Assembly (NCBI GenBank): GCA_024195265.1
Contig: JAJLRJ010000010.1
Coordinates: forward strand, 26,211,676-26,275,675
Length of the DNA: 64,000 bases
Direction: 5' to 3'
Source: Dendrophyllia cribrosa
Lineage: Eukaryota; Cnidaria; Anthozoa; Scleractinia; Dendrophylliidae
This document shows positions 33,573 to 46,000 of the stretch, piece by piece. The translations under genes were made by a program, and so were the position numbers. Below the pieces are notes generated by a model, which searched no databases, had not been told where the DNA came from, and saw only the letters and a program-made list of their open reading frames with translations. Numbering within the stretch: position 1 is the stretch's first letter; each line of letters begins with the position of its first letter.

Positions 33573-33834
33573 CCAGAAACCCATAAGTGGGTTGAAACGT
33601 GTAACGCGCATTCACAGCTTCCGAATGTTCATTTTTTGCTTAGTACCATATTTGGAAACCCCTCGGTCCAGGGAGATTGGAAGCAAGTTGTTCTAGCGAA
33701 TTGATTGGTTAAAATTTTTATCTTGATTTTCCAAATATGGCTGTGACAACTTCTCAGCAAATTGAATAATCGGAAGCTTGTTTTGAAGCGTACAAGAGAT
33801 AGTTGCACGTTTCAACCCATTTATGGGTTTCTGG
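33573..33834. mobile_element. 262-bp MITE with CCAGAAACCCATAA termini
   Basis: CCAGAAACCCATAAGTGGGT at the left and its near inverse at the right, flanked by TGATA at 33568-33572 and 33835-33839. This is the uninterrupted relative of the copy at 22167-23519. Confidence 0.75.
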
Positions 33835-33875
33835 TGATACCCAGTTTCTGTTATTCTTGTTTGTACATGTAGACT

Positions 33876-34497
33876 TGAAAGGGACACTGTCTCGCTTAAA
33901 ATAACAAAATTTTGCTTACTTAATTTTCATGCTATATCACCAAATATACGACTAATTAGGCCCTATTTACATGGAAAGAGGATGATCCTAGTGCTAGGAT
34001 CATCCGAGCGCGACGTGTTTTCTGCTTTCAGTTTACATGCTTTCAGTTTAGCGCTAGGATCATCCTATCTGAGAGGTAGGATGATGCTAGCGCTAGGATC
34101 ATCCTTGTGCCGCATTTTTGCGTGTAAACCAAATGAACTTTCTAGGATCATCCTAGCACTAGGATCATCCTCTTTCCATGTAAATAGGGCCTAAATTGGA
34201 TAAAAAGATTCTATAAAGCAAAACAAAAGCAGTAGTTTGGAGATAAAGCCGTAGGATTGCAAGGATTGAAGTGGATTTATACAGTTCATGAAATTTGATT
34301 TATTGTTAGGCGGTCAAGAAATTAAACTTGCCATTCTTGTAAAATTTTGACTTTTCTATCCATTGTTTTGTCTGTTTAGTTCATATTTCTTTGCTTCTAT
34401 CTCTCGGCGATGGATTTGTCCTATTTCAAGATAATAAAGTAAGCTTAAAGCAAGCTCCTGGCCATAATCATCAGCCGGGACAGTGTCCTTTTAAGAC
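33876..34497. mobile_element. TE copy with GGGACACTGTC termini, interrupted
   Basis: TTGAAAGGGACACTGTC at the left, GACAGTGTCCTTTTAAG at the right. The body matches a second copy at 44447-44832. A 233-bp MITE is inserted at 33959-34191. Confidence 0.7.
33959..34191. mobile_element. 233-bp palindromic MITE nested in another element
   Basis: GGCCCTATTTACATGGAAAG at the left and its exact inverse at the right, TA at 33957-33958 and 34192-34193. The interior repeats CTAGGATCATCC several times in both orientations. The empty site can be read from the copy at 44447-44832. Confidence 0.85.
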
Positions 34498-34762
34498 ACT
34501 TGTTCCGGTTTTCCAAGAGACCAGCCTGATTTTCAGACGGTCCGAAGTTTCTCGCTCTCTCCACTCACTGGTCCTTTGTTTGAGGGTTTGTTATTGACGT
34601 CATCTCACCGTTGAACATTTTCACTAACCAGAGTGGTTAGTTACTCCATCAGGAATTTTATCCTCCATCAGGATATTCAAGAATGGGACTGAACGTGCTC
34701 TGATTGGTTGAAATATTGAATGGTCAGATGACGTCAAGAACAAACCAAGACAGGGTCAAGCC

Positions 34763-35082
34763 CAAATCATGCAGTCCAGAAGGACGTCGGACACCTTATT
34801 GAGACTAATATAACGGACTAACTGGTTAGCTTTCAGTTGGGGTTAGGGGTAGCAGTTTATATAGTTAAATTTAGGACTAAGCAACCCGAGAAGCTAGGTG
34901 GTACAGTGGTATGGTAGGCTATGTAAGCCAAAGCCTAGCTGAGGTCACAGGTTCAATTTTGAGTGGGGATTTTAGATTTTTTTTACACTTAAAATTTTTT
35001 TGGAAAATAAAATTCAAGTGTCGACATTACGTTATATAAGTCACCAATAAGGTGTCCGACGTCCTTCTGGACGGTATGATTT
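34763..35082. mobile_element. 320-bp element with long inverted ends and a tRNA-like core
   Basis: GTCCAGAAGGACGTCGGACA and the following CCTTATTG are repeated inverted at the right end. The core contains GGTGGTACAGTGGTATGG and GGTTCAATTTTG, weakly like tRNA A and B boxes. A shorter inverted copy lies at 43812-44033. Confidence 0.65.
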
Positions 35083-35842
35083 AGGCACCACCACAAGACA
35101 GGGAGAGAAAGGAGGCGGCATGTACGTCTCGGAACGCCTCACAGGTTTGGCTGAGAAAACAATAGAACAAACAACAGAGCAAACGACCCTATCCCTGAGA
35201 ACAATGCATGTGCGTGATAACCAGGTCCAATGAAATTAAAGGTTCTGATCATAAGAGGTGCACGGCATCTGAGAGGAGGGAGCGAGTGCGAGCGACCTCA
35301 CCAAGAGACGGATTTCATATTGACGGAAATGAGTGGTCGTGCCCCATTTACATGACACCAGTGCAAGGTTTCGTACAAGGTCAAAATAACTCCACCCGGT
35401 AAAGCTACCATGACGAACTTGTACCTGCATTCGATTTTGTGCTGGTATCAAGTAAATGAACAGAGAGGCAACACAGAGAACCGGGATGAACCAGTACTGA
35501 TATGAAAGTCAATACCGGTATCGTAAAAGCACCCCCTTAAGACCCAGTTCAGACTTGTTGACCTGGAACAGGCACAAATGAGACACTAATATGTCTTTGC
35601 TGTTGCACTTACGAGAAATCAAGAATGGTGCAAGACCGCCAAGGGTATTCGTGCTCTGTTCTCAGGCATGGGCACTAGCTTACACACAGTTGGGTAAGCA
35701 CCTGAATAATCTGCCTCACGAGGGTACCCTTGGGAGTGACAAAATTCAATGGGAAATCTCAACTTATATTTTGTAAAATTCTGCAAAAGAAATAGTACCT
35801 TGGGCGTGGGTGTGCTTTAAAGAGTTTAGATTTGGATTGTTA

Positions 35843-36600
35843 CCGTGTAGCATGAAAACTTAGCGGGTTTTAATTTTTTCGGATTTTGCGGATTGCCCTC
35901 GAACCACAAAAATAAGTTCCCGCAGAAAAAAAAACTCTAAAACTCGCAGAATAAAATTCCGCAAAAATTTTACTCCTTTCAGTCGAATAAGGAACTGTGC
36001 CTTTTGAGATAACTTTGCGTTACTGGAAAATATCGGACGCAAATAACAACTATTATAATTCAACACATTAATACACTGCCCAAATATGGCCAAGAAGTTA
36101 TCGATTTTCGCCATGTCTACATGACGTATATTCAACGATGGCTGTAAATTTCGCATTTTGACAAGAGAATGCAAAAAATGATGGACCGGCCTCGATATTT
36201 TTTCTTCAAACTGTGCTTTGTTATCAATGTGTTGAATTATAAAACTATTATATTGATTTTGAATAGAAAACAACAGTTTTCAATAGCAATAACAATTGTT
36301 TCTTGAGCATGTCAGGTGACAGGGATATAGGCTTTCTGTTTGATTTTGTTGTTGTGTCAGTCCTTTAGGGCAGTACTCTATCACCTTCAAAGACTCAATA
36401 GAATTTAGTGAAATGTCTATAAGTAGTGTACCGTAACTTAACGAGTATAAATAAAAGTTGAAAATATTAAGTTTTCTTTTCTGTTAATGCCCTGCTGCTT
36501 AAACAGGAAATCGCAAAAACTAGTTCCCAGCAAATATTTCAGTCATCTCGAGCCGCAAAAAATTGTTCCTGCAAAACACAAGAAGTTTCATGCTACACGG
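35843..36600. mobile_element. 758-bp TA-flanked element with CCGTGTAGCATGAAA termini
   Basis: CCGTGTAGCATGAAA is inverted at the right end, flanked by TA at 35841-35842 and 36601-36602. Sub-terminal GCAGG/CCGCA-rich stretches are also inverted. No transposase is recognised. Confidence 0.75.
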
Positions 36601-36616
36601 TATGCCGTATACACAT

Positions 36617-36752
36617 TATTTGATGGTTTGACAGATAATACGCGCGGATATTTTACGAGTTGCGCAGTGTTTTTCCGAGCCCCGTAGACGTGAGGAAAAA
36701 TACGAGCAATGAGTAAAATATCCACGCGTATTATCTGTCAAACCATCAAATA
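36617..36752. repeat. Inverted repeat (hairpin)
   Basis: TATTTGATGGTTTGACAGAT and about 30 further bases are repeated inverted at the right side around a spacer of about 50 bases. Confidence 0.7.
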
Positions 36753-36918
36753 AGGGATTTAGTATTCGACTGCTTAATTTTCCAATCAACTTATCAAAAC
36801 AGACTTAATTTTCGTCCAGTATTTTACTTTCGTCCTGAGCGCGCTCACTTACAATTTAACTCCGCTCTGTTCCTAACCTGTCAAACCGGTATGCTACAGC
36901 GCAATACGCTCGCATATT

Positions 36919-37045
36919 TTGGGAGAGGCTGTACCTTTCCAAACAAGCTCAGTGATTGGTTAACGAAACAATAGGTTAAACAACATAAACAATAGCCCTA
37001 GACCTAAACACAATAGAAGCTACAGTACTACGGGGCCAATAAAAA
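36919..37045 (-). repeat. Dispersed repeat shared with the ARGLU1 upstream region
   Basis: The reverse complement matches 21131-21245 almost throughout, including TTGGCCCCGTAGTACTGTAG and TTTAACCTATTGTTTCGTTA. Confidence 0.75.
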
Positions 37046-37125
37046 TAGAGGTCTGGAAGAGCTACAGTACTACTCCATATTTTGCGCGTTCTCTATCCCT
37101 TATACGGTTAAATGACGTCATAGTC

Positions 37126-37328
37126 GAATAATAAGTATTATAATATGACCGTACGGCCCCGCTGACGCAATACTACAGAAAATAGAATCGCAAGGTGACG
37201 TGAGCGGGGCCGGACGGGTTGACGTGAGCCGTTCCGGAAAAAGCCGTCCGGCCCCGCTCGAGTTCAAGTGACCTCGCACTGCACGACTATTCTTGTACAT
37301 TCTAGTCATATTATAAAATACTTATTGT
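37126..37328. mobile_element. Possible ~200-bp MITE with AT-rich inverted ends
   Basis: ATAAGTATTATAATATGAC at the left is inverted as GTCATATTATAAAATACTTAT at the right. The interior has CCGGCCCCGCTC motifs. No clean target duplication was identified. Confidence 0.45.
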
Positions 37329-37329
37329 A

Positions 37330-39695
37330 CACTTTTCAAAGAGAAAGTGTCAAATATATGAATTCAGGAAGAATTAGCTGGCTTTGAATTTCAATACAAA
37401 TCTTTGAATTTCCTACCATCTGGCCCTGATTACCCATGATGCAACTATGAGCGTGAACCCATCTCTTGAAGAAAATTGTTGCGCTTCTCAATGCAGTCAC
37501 CAAGTCTGAATTGGAACGAGATTTTAGAACAAACGAACAGTCTTCCAATAGTTTTGAGCCATTTTATTTATTTCAAATTTAGTCAATAAATTTATCCAGT
37601 GGATTGTATCCAGGCAAAGTTAAAATTTTCAACTTAGTTTTAAGGAACCCTAACAAACAATTTGTATTTTGTGGTATTAAATATACAGTCATTTCCCATT
37701 GCCACGGTTTGGTGTCCATAATAGCCAAACGTTTGTTTCTGTATCATACCGTCCTAATAACAAAAATGTGGAGTTGACTGCATCCGTGCATGCTAAATAT
37801 AGTTTTAGTCCGCGTGGCTGGCGCTAGAAGTTGCTCAATCCTCTTCCCTTTTTCGTGCGTGCCACGAATGCCCGGGGGTGGGGGTGGGGGTAATAATAGG
37901 CTAATGGGAATGTGCCGCTGGATGGGGTCGTATTTTCACGACTGGATTGACTATAATGGGGTTGCATTTTAAACAGAGTTACTAGAATGGGGCCGCACAT
38001 TTTCAAGAGTTTTGGGGTAAGAAAATTCTTGCAATTTTTTTTTTTTTTTTGGGGGGGGGGGGGGAAGTTTTATTTTAGTAGGGATTTGGGGTATAAGAAA
38101 GTGACTAAGTTGGAATTGCGAAGTTTAGATTTTCACAAAAGTGACTAAGTTGGGGTCTACGATTGGCCACAGAATAGACAATAATGGGGTAGGGGCTCTG
38201 AGAAGACAGCGTCACATACCCAGCGAAAGTTAATCTAAGTACCCCCACCCCCCTCCCCCCTGGGCACAAATGCTAATATACTTTAAACAGATAAGCTTGG
38301 AAAGTTTACAAAATTCTAAACTAAGGTTTGAAACGCCAGATTCTTTAGAAATTGGGTATTGTTTATACAGAACAGCGGCGGAGCTAGATTATGAAAATCA
38401 TGGGATCGGATCAAAGTGAAAATGTTATAAATAAAACCAATTTTCGGCCCGTGAGGTCCTATTTGCTTCGAGTAACAAGAGGGGGACCTGACTCACCCTA
38501 GCTTAATTCGTCACTGCAGAAATTAATAACAAGGCAGTGGATAGTGTTTTTTGTTCCTGTATCTGTTATTCACCTCCACGTCGCTGAATAATTATTAATT
38601 CAGTATCCTCCTAAGACATTCTTAAGGCTCGTCGCTCAAACTGTTTCCTCGCCACGAGGAGGACGAAAGTGTGACGATCAGGGTAAGAGAGGTTAGGCGA
38701 AAAATTTGATGTGGTATACCACCCAGATGGGGGTACCTACTCTTACGTCATCAGTATGGAATTTCAAGTCTTTTTATTCAGACGACTTTTTGCCAGGGAT
38801 CAAAAGCCTTGGTGGTCCGGTCAGAATCCCGCCCGCATTCAAACATGAAGTGAAGAGCCTCCGGACTTTTGCTACCTTCCGCCAAATCCCCCCTCCCCCC
38901 CCTCCCCTCCTACCCCTCCCACACTGAATGAGTCCATCGCAAGGTTGCCGGGACTGGTTGTTCGAAAGGCGATTAACACTATAAATCCAAGATTAAGAGT
39001 TGACTACGATTTTTTGCTTTGCATGTTTGAGTGCTTTTCAAAAGTTTTCAAACACGCAAAGCGACAAATCAAAGCAAAGCAGAAAGTTCTCTGTAAACGT
39101 TAAATTGCAGTTCAAGAACAATTTGACAGATCATCTATAAATTTATAAAATTGGATAAACAATGGTCCAGCAATAGAACGGAAATATTACGTTTACCTCC
39201 TTGTGTCATCATTTCTTAAGTTCGCTGGATGATCTCCCCCCGGGGATGATCTTCGGAGTGATTTTCGTTTTACATTTCCTACATTTCATTCCGGGTAAAG
39301 TTCCACTTTTAAATGCTTACTAATCGTGAATAAGTTGAATTCTGTTATGGATCCTGTAGGGCCAAAAACCAAGTATTATTATAACCTGTACTATTACCCC
39401 AGTCAATAAAAGGACCAAGAATGTCTTGAAGGACTTGGCGCCGTTTTGCAAATGTTTGCTGTTATTTTTTCGTCCATCTACTACTTCTGATAGGTCGACG
39501 GTACGAGTGCGATCGGAAACGAGGCTTCCTCCGTCACGTGATCAATGCTTGGATGGTTCATTGTATAAACATGTATTTCAAATTATTCGTAATTCTAAAA
39601 TGCAGTGAAATTTAACTTCTAAAAAATAAGCAATTAAGTTCTCCTTGAAGTAGTGTAGCAGCTCCATCAGCTTTAAAATCTCTAGCAGGCAAGCT
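37330..39695. other. Intergenic region, no gene recognised
   Basis: No exon or clear element. It contains a T-run/G-run at about 38036-38064, a C-rich stretch at 38888-38930 and scattered G/C homopolymers. Confidence 0.5.
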
Positions 39696-40042
39696 TCATG
39701 TTTTCTCCGCCCCTTGCTCGAGAATGAGTGCTAGTGTTTTGTCTTTCATGGCTCCTTCGACAAATTCGGACAATGATAAAACACCGTCTCTGTTTGTGTC
39801 AAAACTCTGAAAAACCTTAAGTGTTCGTTCTTCGGGTGTAAGTTCGTCCCATTTCGGTATACCTTCGACCTCCTCCGGGTTATCTCCCATTGTTTTGTAC
39901 AGCGCATCGACGATTCGGAACATCTCTTGCTTTGTAATATTTCCGTCGCCATTAACGTCGTAAATACTGAAGGCCCATCGGAGCTTCTGTTCCATTGTAC
40001 CTCGGGTCGAAACCGAAAGTGAACACATGAACTCGCGGAAAT
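39696..40042 (-). CDS. Neuronal calcium sensor exon 2
   Basis: Residues 82-196 and TGA, starting [16 protein letters not shown] after a pyrimidine-rich CTTCTCACAG acceptor. It contains the end of EF-hand 2, all of EF-hands 3 and 4, and a short basic C-terminus. The frame stays open upstream through the tetranucleotide array, but that part is intron. Confidence 0.93.
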
Positions 40043-43000
40043 CTGTGAGAAGAAAGAGATAGGTATAGGCGAGAGAAAATAATCTTGGTATACTATAGGT
40101 AGATAGGTAGGTAGGTAGGTAGGTAGGTAAGTAGGTAGGTAGGTAGGTAGGTAGGTAAGTAGGTAGGTAGGTAGGTAGGTAGGTAAGTAGGTAGGTAAGT
40201 AGGTAGGTAAGTAGGTAGGTAGGTAGGTAGGTAGGTGGGAAGGTAGGTAGGTAGGTAGGTAGGTAGGTGGGAAGGTAGGTAGGTAGGTAGGTAGGTAGGT
40301 AAGTAGGTAGGTAGGTAGGTAGGTAGGTGGGAAGGTAGGTAGGTGAGTAGGTAGGTAGGTAGGTAGGCAGGTAAGTATGTAGATAGGTAAGTAGGTAGGT
40401 AGGTAGGTAATGTCGCACATGAGCCACAGGCAGCCTATCAAGACCGAAACTTAAGTAACTATGCAACCCAACATCAATCCCACAGCCTCCCTCACGTGAA
40501 CTGATGGACATATGTAAAAAGAAATAAGGTGGGTACTGGGTAGGTAGGCAGGTTGGTAAAGTCGCACACGAGCTTCATACAGGCGACCTATCACGACCGA
40601 AGCTAAAGTAACTATGCAACCCAACCCAACCTCCCCCCCCCCCACCCCACCCCTCCATGATTATGGAGACATGTAGTGTAGTTTTAACTTTCGAGTCTGT
40701 TGACGAAATCCAATAGTGTGATCATTCAAATGAAACCTCTTCGGCAGTACTTTTGCATGGTACTAATTGTATTTCAATATTTTAAAAACTAAAAATTAAA
40801 GGAATAAATATCGAAAGTCTAGTGCGTCTCCACAATAGAAGGTGTTGGGAAGCATGATTTCCCTCCTTGCTCTTTCTTAATGACGGCTTCAAGATAGAAA
40901 ATACTTCGGCTGCCAAGGTGTTTTTTTTTCCGCCTTTTTCTCACCAGGCGTCCGTTTTGTATTTGTTCCTGATTGGCTGTGCGGTGCTGCACTTTGTTGG
41001 TTTCGAAAGTGTTTTGAGTTTTGAACAACACGCGCTTCAGACGGTTTGGCTCTTTCACCGCAGTTATTTGAACATGCATGAGTGAAATATAAGTGTTAGC
41101 TTGAAAGAAGGTGCTGAAAACTAATTTACAGTGTTTCACTAGAAGCAACAAGGTATCATTTATGTTGATTGTCTCGTGCGACCCAGCAGGGCGATTTTGG
41201 TCGATGAAATCATTCATGGCAGATCGTTCGCTTCGCTCGGCGAATAGGCAACAGCGGTTAAACACAGAGTTTGTTTCATTCCTAGCGAATTAGGCCAGTG
41301 TGGAAATTTCAAGGACAGAAGAAAGGAGACTGAAGAACAAATAATGTACGAAACATTATTGGGAAGCATTGCCTTAGACGTTTGTCTGGACAAGTCCTGG
41401 TCTGCGTGATTTTCAAGTGGCAGAAAGCTTCGCAACACAAGTAAGTATACTCCGCGCATGTTAAATATAAAAGCTTAACCTAATTCAAATAGTCCAGCCT
41501 GTGTCTTCTAGACTAATGTTGTTCTTAATTTTGAGTTTGTGGATTACCACTCAAATATATTAGTCTCTTTTATGCGATATATATTGTTTATTATGCTGTA
41601 CAAGGTAGTTCTCGCTTTCTGAATGAAATCTGAAAGACAGTATGTCCATTCAATGAAGATTAAAATTGAGTAGAATTTTCATGTACTGTTTTATATTCTG
41701 TATTGCTGCAGATTTACTTTACAATTGTGCTCTTTGTTTTACATTGCGCGCAAAATAATAGACCCTTCCACGGTTTTTGGCGCCATCTTGGTTGGGGGGG
41801 CAAGTAACTCCACTCCACATCGACGGACTTCCAAAATTTAAAGGTATTTTTGTGCATCTTATCTATGTTACTAAAGTGATTAAAAATTAGATCATTACAA
41901 ATACTACAACGTTTGTAAAAACTTAATTAGAAATCTTTTCATGTCACATGTAATTTCGCGGCAAATTTGCAGTTTTGATTACAAGGGTTTGTGTGAAGTT
42001 TTAAAATTTTGTTTGCGGCCGTAATAAATTGGTTTTGTTCACTATATTTAACGAAAGAATCTCATGAAAAATACCTTTTAAAAGATGTATTCTTAGCCAA
42101 GATCCGAAAAATTTGAACGGAGTTACAGAGGCTCGAAGTCCGCCAAAATCCCGTACATTTACTGTAATTATAGCCATGTTTGCCCCCCAACCAAGATGGC
42201 GCCAAAAACCGTGGAAGGGTCTATTCTGCCGAAATGTTGGCCGATAAATTATTGGCATAAAGCTCAGTCTAATTTTCAACGTGTCCTAAAAGCAACACGC
42301 CGCTCCTGTGCCCAAACGGTTTTAAACGTTCTTCTTGATACGGGGAAACGAGACATCGTGCGGGAAAATGCAAAATAGGTACACAACACATACATGCCCG
42401 TTTACAAGGTAACGCTACCTTACAATACTGACAAGCAGCTAATACACAAATGACGCAATCAATATCTCTCTAGGAAAAAATCTTAGCTCACAACGAAGTG
42501 GTCTACTGCGCATGCAAAGTATCCACGAACCGCGGACATACCTGGGTTACCTTAAAAACTATCCGTGCGCAGCTTGACGTGGTTACCTCTGTAGCCATGG
42601 GCAAGCGCTTGCATTGCGCGCCAAACGCGCGAAAACTTCTAATTGGTTTATAAAGTGGCGCGTAATGTTTGAGCCAATCACAAAGCGTGGCAATGTTAAT
42701 CTAAACTAATCGCGAAATTGCTGTCGACACTCAATTGAAAACCGTTGTATTGTGGTCACAAATTGAAAATTGTTAAAAAAAACTGTTTAGCGCATATAGA
42801 ACAAAATATAGATAAAAAATGGAAATAAAAATGTTTCTGTTTTAAGTAATGATCCGCATAAGAAGGATAGCGCTGAACGGCAATGCACGATGGAATGTCA
42901 ACTTTTTTCATTGTTACAACTAGTGATCTCATTGGCCTAGACTCAAAAACTGCTAAAACGTTAAGGTTCAAGGTGCATTTTGTCCAATATTTGTAAGGTT

Positions 43001-46000
43001 TCAAGTAATTTGAGACCCAATCGCACAACATGCAAGTTTTAATAGATATTGTATTTGGGGAACTTCATCAAAGAAGCAAAATTATTAGGTATTGTCTTCT
43101 GCTATTCTGATTGGTTAAGCACAAACATTTCCTAAATTTTAGTTGACGCAAATGGATTTTCTTCATTTTTATACTGAAATATAATTATGAACCATCACTC
43201 CCTCCTCCATTCTTGAAACCAAAGATATTCTATGTGGGAAAGAGCCAATGCCGCAGAACAATGAAGTTTACTATAGTTCTTATGTGGAGCATTACTTAAA
43301 AATGTATAAAAATATCATGCACAGAAGTTTCGGGACTGCTTTCTCTTCGCCAGAGTAGACGAATTCTGCTCTGTAGTATTGCACTACTGCGCGCAACTTG
43401 ACGTGGTTATCTGTGTAGTTATGTCCAGCACACGCAACATGACTTCGGTTTCTCCTGTCAGTCATGAACTGTTGCGCGCATGACTCGACGTGGTTAGCTC
43501 TGTAGTCATATATAGTGCACGCAACATGACTTCGGTTTCTCCTTTGCAATGCGCGCGCAACTTGACATGTTTTTAAAACGATCCTTTTTCATTCGGCCGA
43601 AAACATAGCAAAAGATTGCTAGCCATACTAGCGTTTTCATATCGCCTTCACCTATATCCTTAGTGTGTTTTGGTTTGAAAACGGTTACTTTTTGATGCGG
43701 ATGTGGACTGGGATCGACATCACCTGATGAAAATCGACGACGTGTCGCAATCATTTTCTAAAGTCTCCGTTTTCATCCGGTCGGCATTGGGTAACATAGG
43801 GTGAAGTAGGTAGGACACCTTATTGAGAATTATATAACGTAATTAAAATAATGTCGACATTAAAATCTCTACTCAGGATTGAATATGTAACCTCAGCTAG
43901 GCTTAGGCTTACAGAGCCTACACTACCAGAATACCACCTAGCTTCTCGAGTTGTTTAGGCCTAAATTTAACTATATAAACTGCTAATCCTAACCTTAACT
44001 GAAAGCTAATCAGTTCATCTCAATAAGGTGTCCAATCTGGCTCAGTCGATGTTATCGAAAGTCTCCTTTTTTCATCCATCCATTCCAAGACGATCGCAAT
44101 GCGTTTTTGTAAACGCTCTACTTCTAAATAAGTGGCGTTTTCGAAAGTCTCTGTTTTAAATCCGTTTTTCATCGTTTTAGCATGGATGCAGGGCAAAAAC
44201 GGACGAGTGTGGATAGCGCGTGCTATCGATTAACGGCGTTCACACTGATAAAAGAGACACAAAAACGTTTGTGTGACATTTTCAAAAATTTTAAGCGCTT
44301 TAACATTTCCTATATTTTTATTTTAATTACTATACATGGGCTTCACAGTTCTCTTAACTTCTTCTGAACAATAGCGCAAACCGGGAGCGCAACTTGACGT
44401 GTTTACCTCTGCATTCATGCACTATGAAAATAAATTTACGTGATTCAAGGGACCGCGCTGTCCCACCGAAATAACAAACTTTCGGGTAGCTTATTTCCAT
44501 GTTATATCGCCAAATGCCACCAAATATACAATTAAATTGGATAGAAAGAAGCGGTAGTTTGGATAAAAAGTGCAGGATTGCAAGGATGGAAGTGGATTAC
44601 AGTTCATTAATTTTGATTTCGTGACAGGCGGCCAGGAAATCAAAGTAAGTTTCCATTCTGGTGGTATTTTGAGTTTTTAGTCGTTATTTTGTCGTTTTGT
44701 TTTATATTTCTTTGCGTTCATCATTTTTGGGGGTCGGTTCTTCCAATTTCAAGATAATAAAACAAGCTTAAAGCAAGCTCTGACCATAATCATGAAAACA
44801 CGATATTTCAGCCCGGACACAGTCCCTTCAACCGCGCGCAAAATGACTTGGATTTTTCTGTAATAATGCAATTTGATGTGAATACTTCTGCAGTTCGCAC
44901 GCGGCTGGTAAAATAACCCAGGGCCGGGAAACATTGGACACTAATCAAGTTTCCCTCAATAAACCAAAAGACTTCCTGGTAGCGGGCGAGAATAGGGGCC
45001 TTAGAATGAGGTCGAGTTTGAGTATTTCTCCTTTACCAGCTGCTAATCAGATCGACGCTGGATAAGAGATACTGTAGGCTTAGTATCCAGTCGTGGGTGT
45101 CTCGATGCGCCCCCGATTCTCTTCCCCGATTCTCCGCCCGCGATTCGCCCTTTCCCCGCCGATTCCCCCCTGATTCCCCCCCCCCCCCCGATTCTCCACC
45201 TACGAATCCTCCCTCGATCCTCCCCCCCCCCCCCCCCCACCGATTCTTCCCCCCTCCCCCCCCGCCCCGATTCTCTGCCCGCGATTTTCCCTACCGATTC
45301 TCTCTGCGATTCGAGGTTCCTAGATTGGATCTGGATGCCGATATATTGCTGTGAAAGTGATGCGCATAAAGTAGTTTGTGAAAACAATGTTTAGTCACGC
45401 GTAATCTTGTGAATTAATCTTGTTTCATTGATGGAAAACAAAAACAGAAGCTTCTAGACTTTTAAACTTCCTTTGCTGATAGTTGCTCATTACAAATTCA
45501 AATGTCTTCTGAAATCTCCAGTAATTTGCGAAATAACCAGCGAAGCAGTTTGTCCTTTAAATGATGTTTACATTTGTCACTAAGTGAACTCTGACTTCAT
45601 TTCTTAAAACAGCGCGTTCGATTGAAACTGAAACTAAAAGCCTTAAGAAGTTATTAATAGTAATGGAACACTACTGAAAATTACTGAATATCTTCGAGTT
45701 CTGAGTTTTCATTTTACATATGAATTGGGATTTTCTTGTTACGAACTGTAACTTATAATGTTATGGAAAAGACACTCGAAAATTTCTTTTATATTTACAC
45801 ATATATTTTGTATTAATTCAAGGTTAGTTTGTTTTTTGGTCAACAATTTGTTTTGGTAAAACTAAAGACCACGAATTTACTGTGAAACGTTTTTAAAATG
45901 TCGGTAAATTGAAAGCACGTTCATGTTTCGTCTACTACATTCACGAAGGCTGCTTTGCATTTTTCAATCAAAAATGCGCGTCTTAAGAACATGCTAAATT

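Noticed and set aside
35860..36273. 137-codon minus-strand open frame
   Set aside because: It lies inside the 758-bp TA-flanked element. It has no transposase motif, and its composition is typical of AT-rich noise.
39696..40511. 271-codon open frame with a long Leu-Pro-Thr-Tyr repeat fused to EF-hands
   Set aside because: The repeat part is translated TAGG microsatellite upstream of a good splice acceptor at 40043. The real exon starts at 40042 and joins in phase to the exon at 47187-47430.
45043..45387. Gly/Arg-rich minus-strand and Pro-rich plus-strand frames
   Set aside because: Both are translations of the C-rich minisatellite in the calcium-sensor intron.
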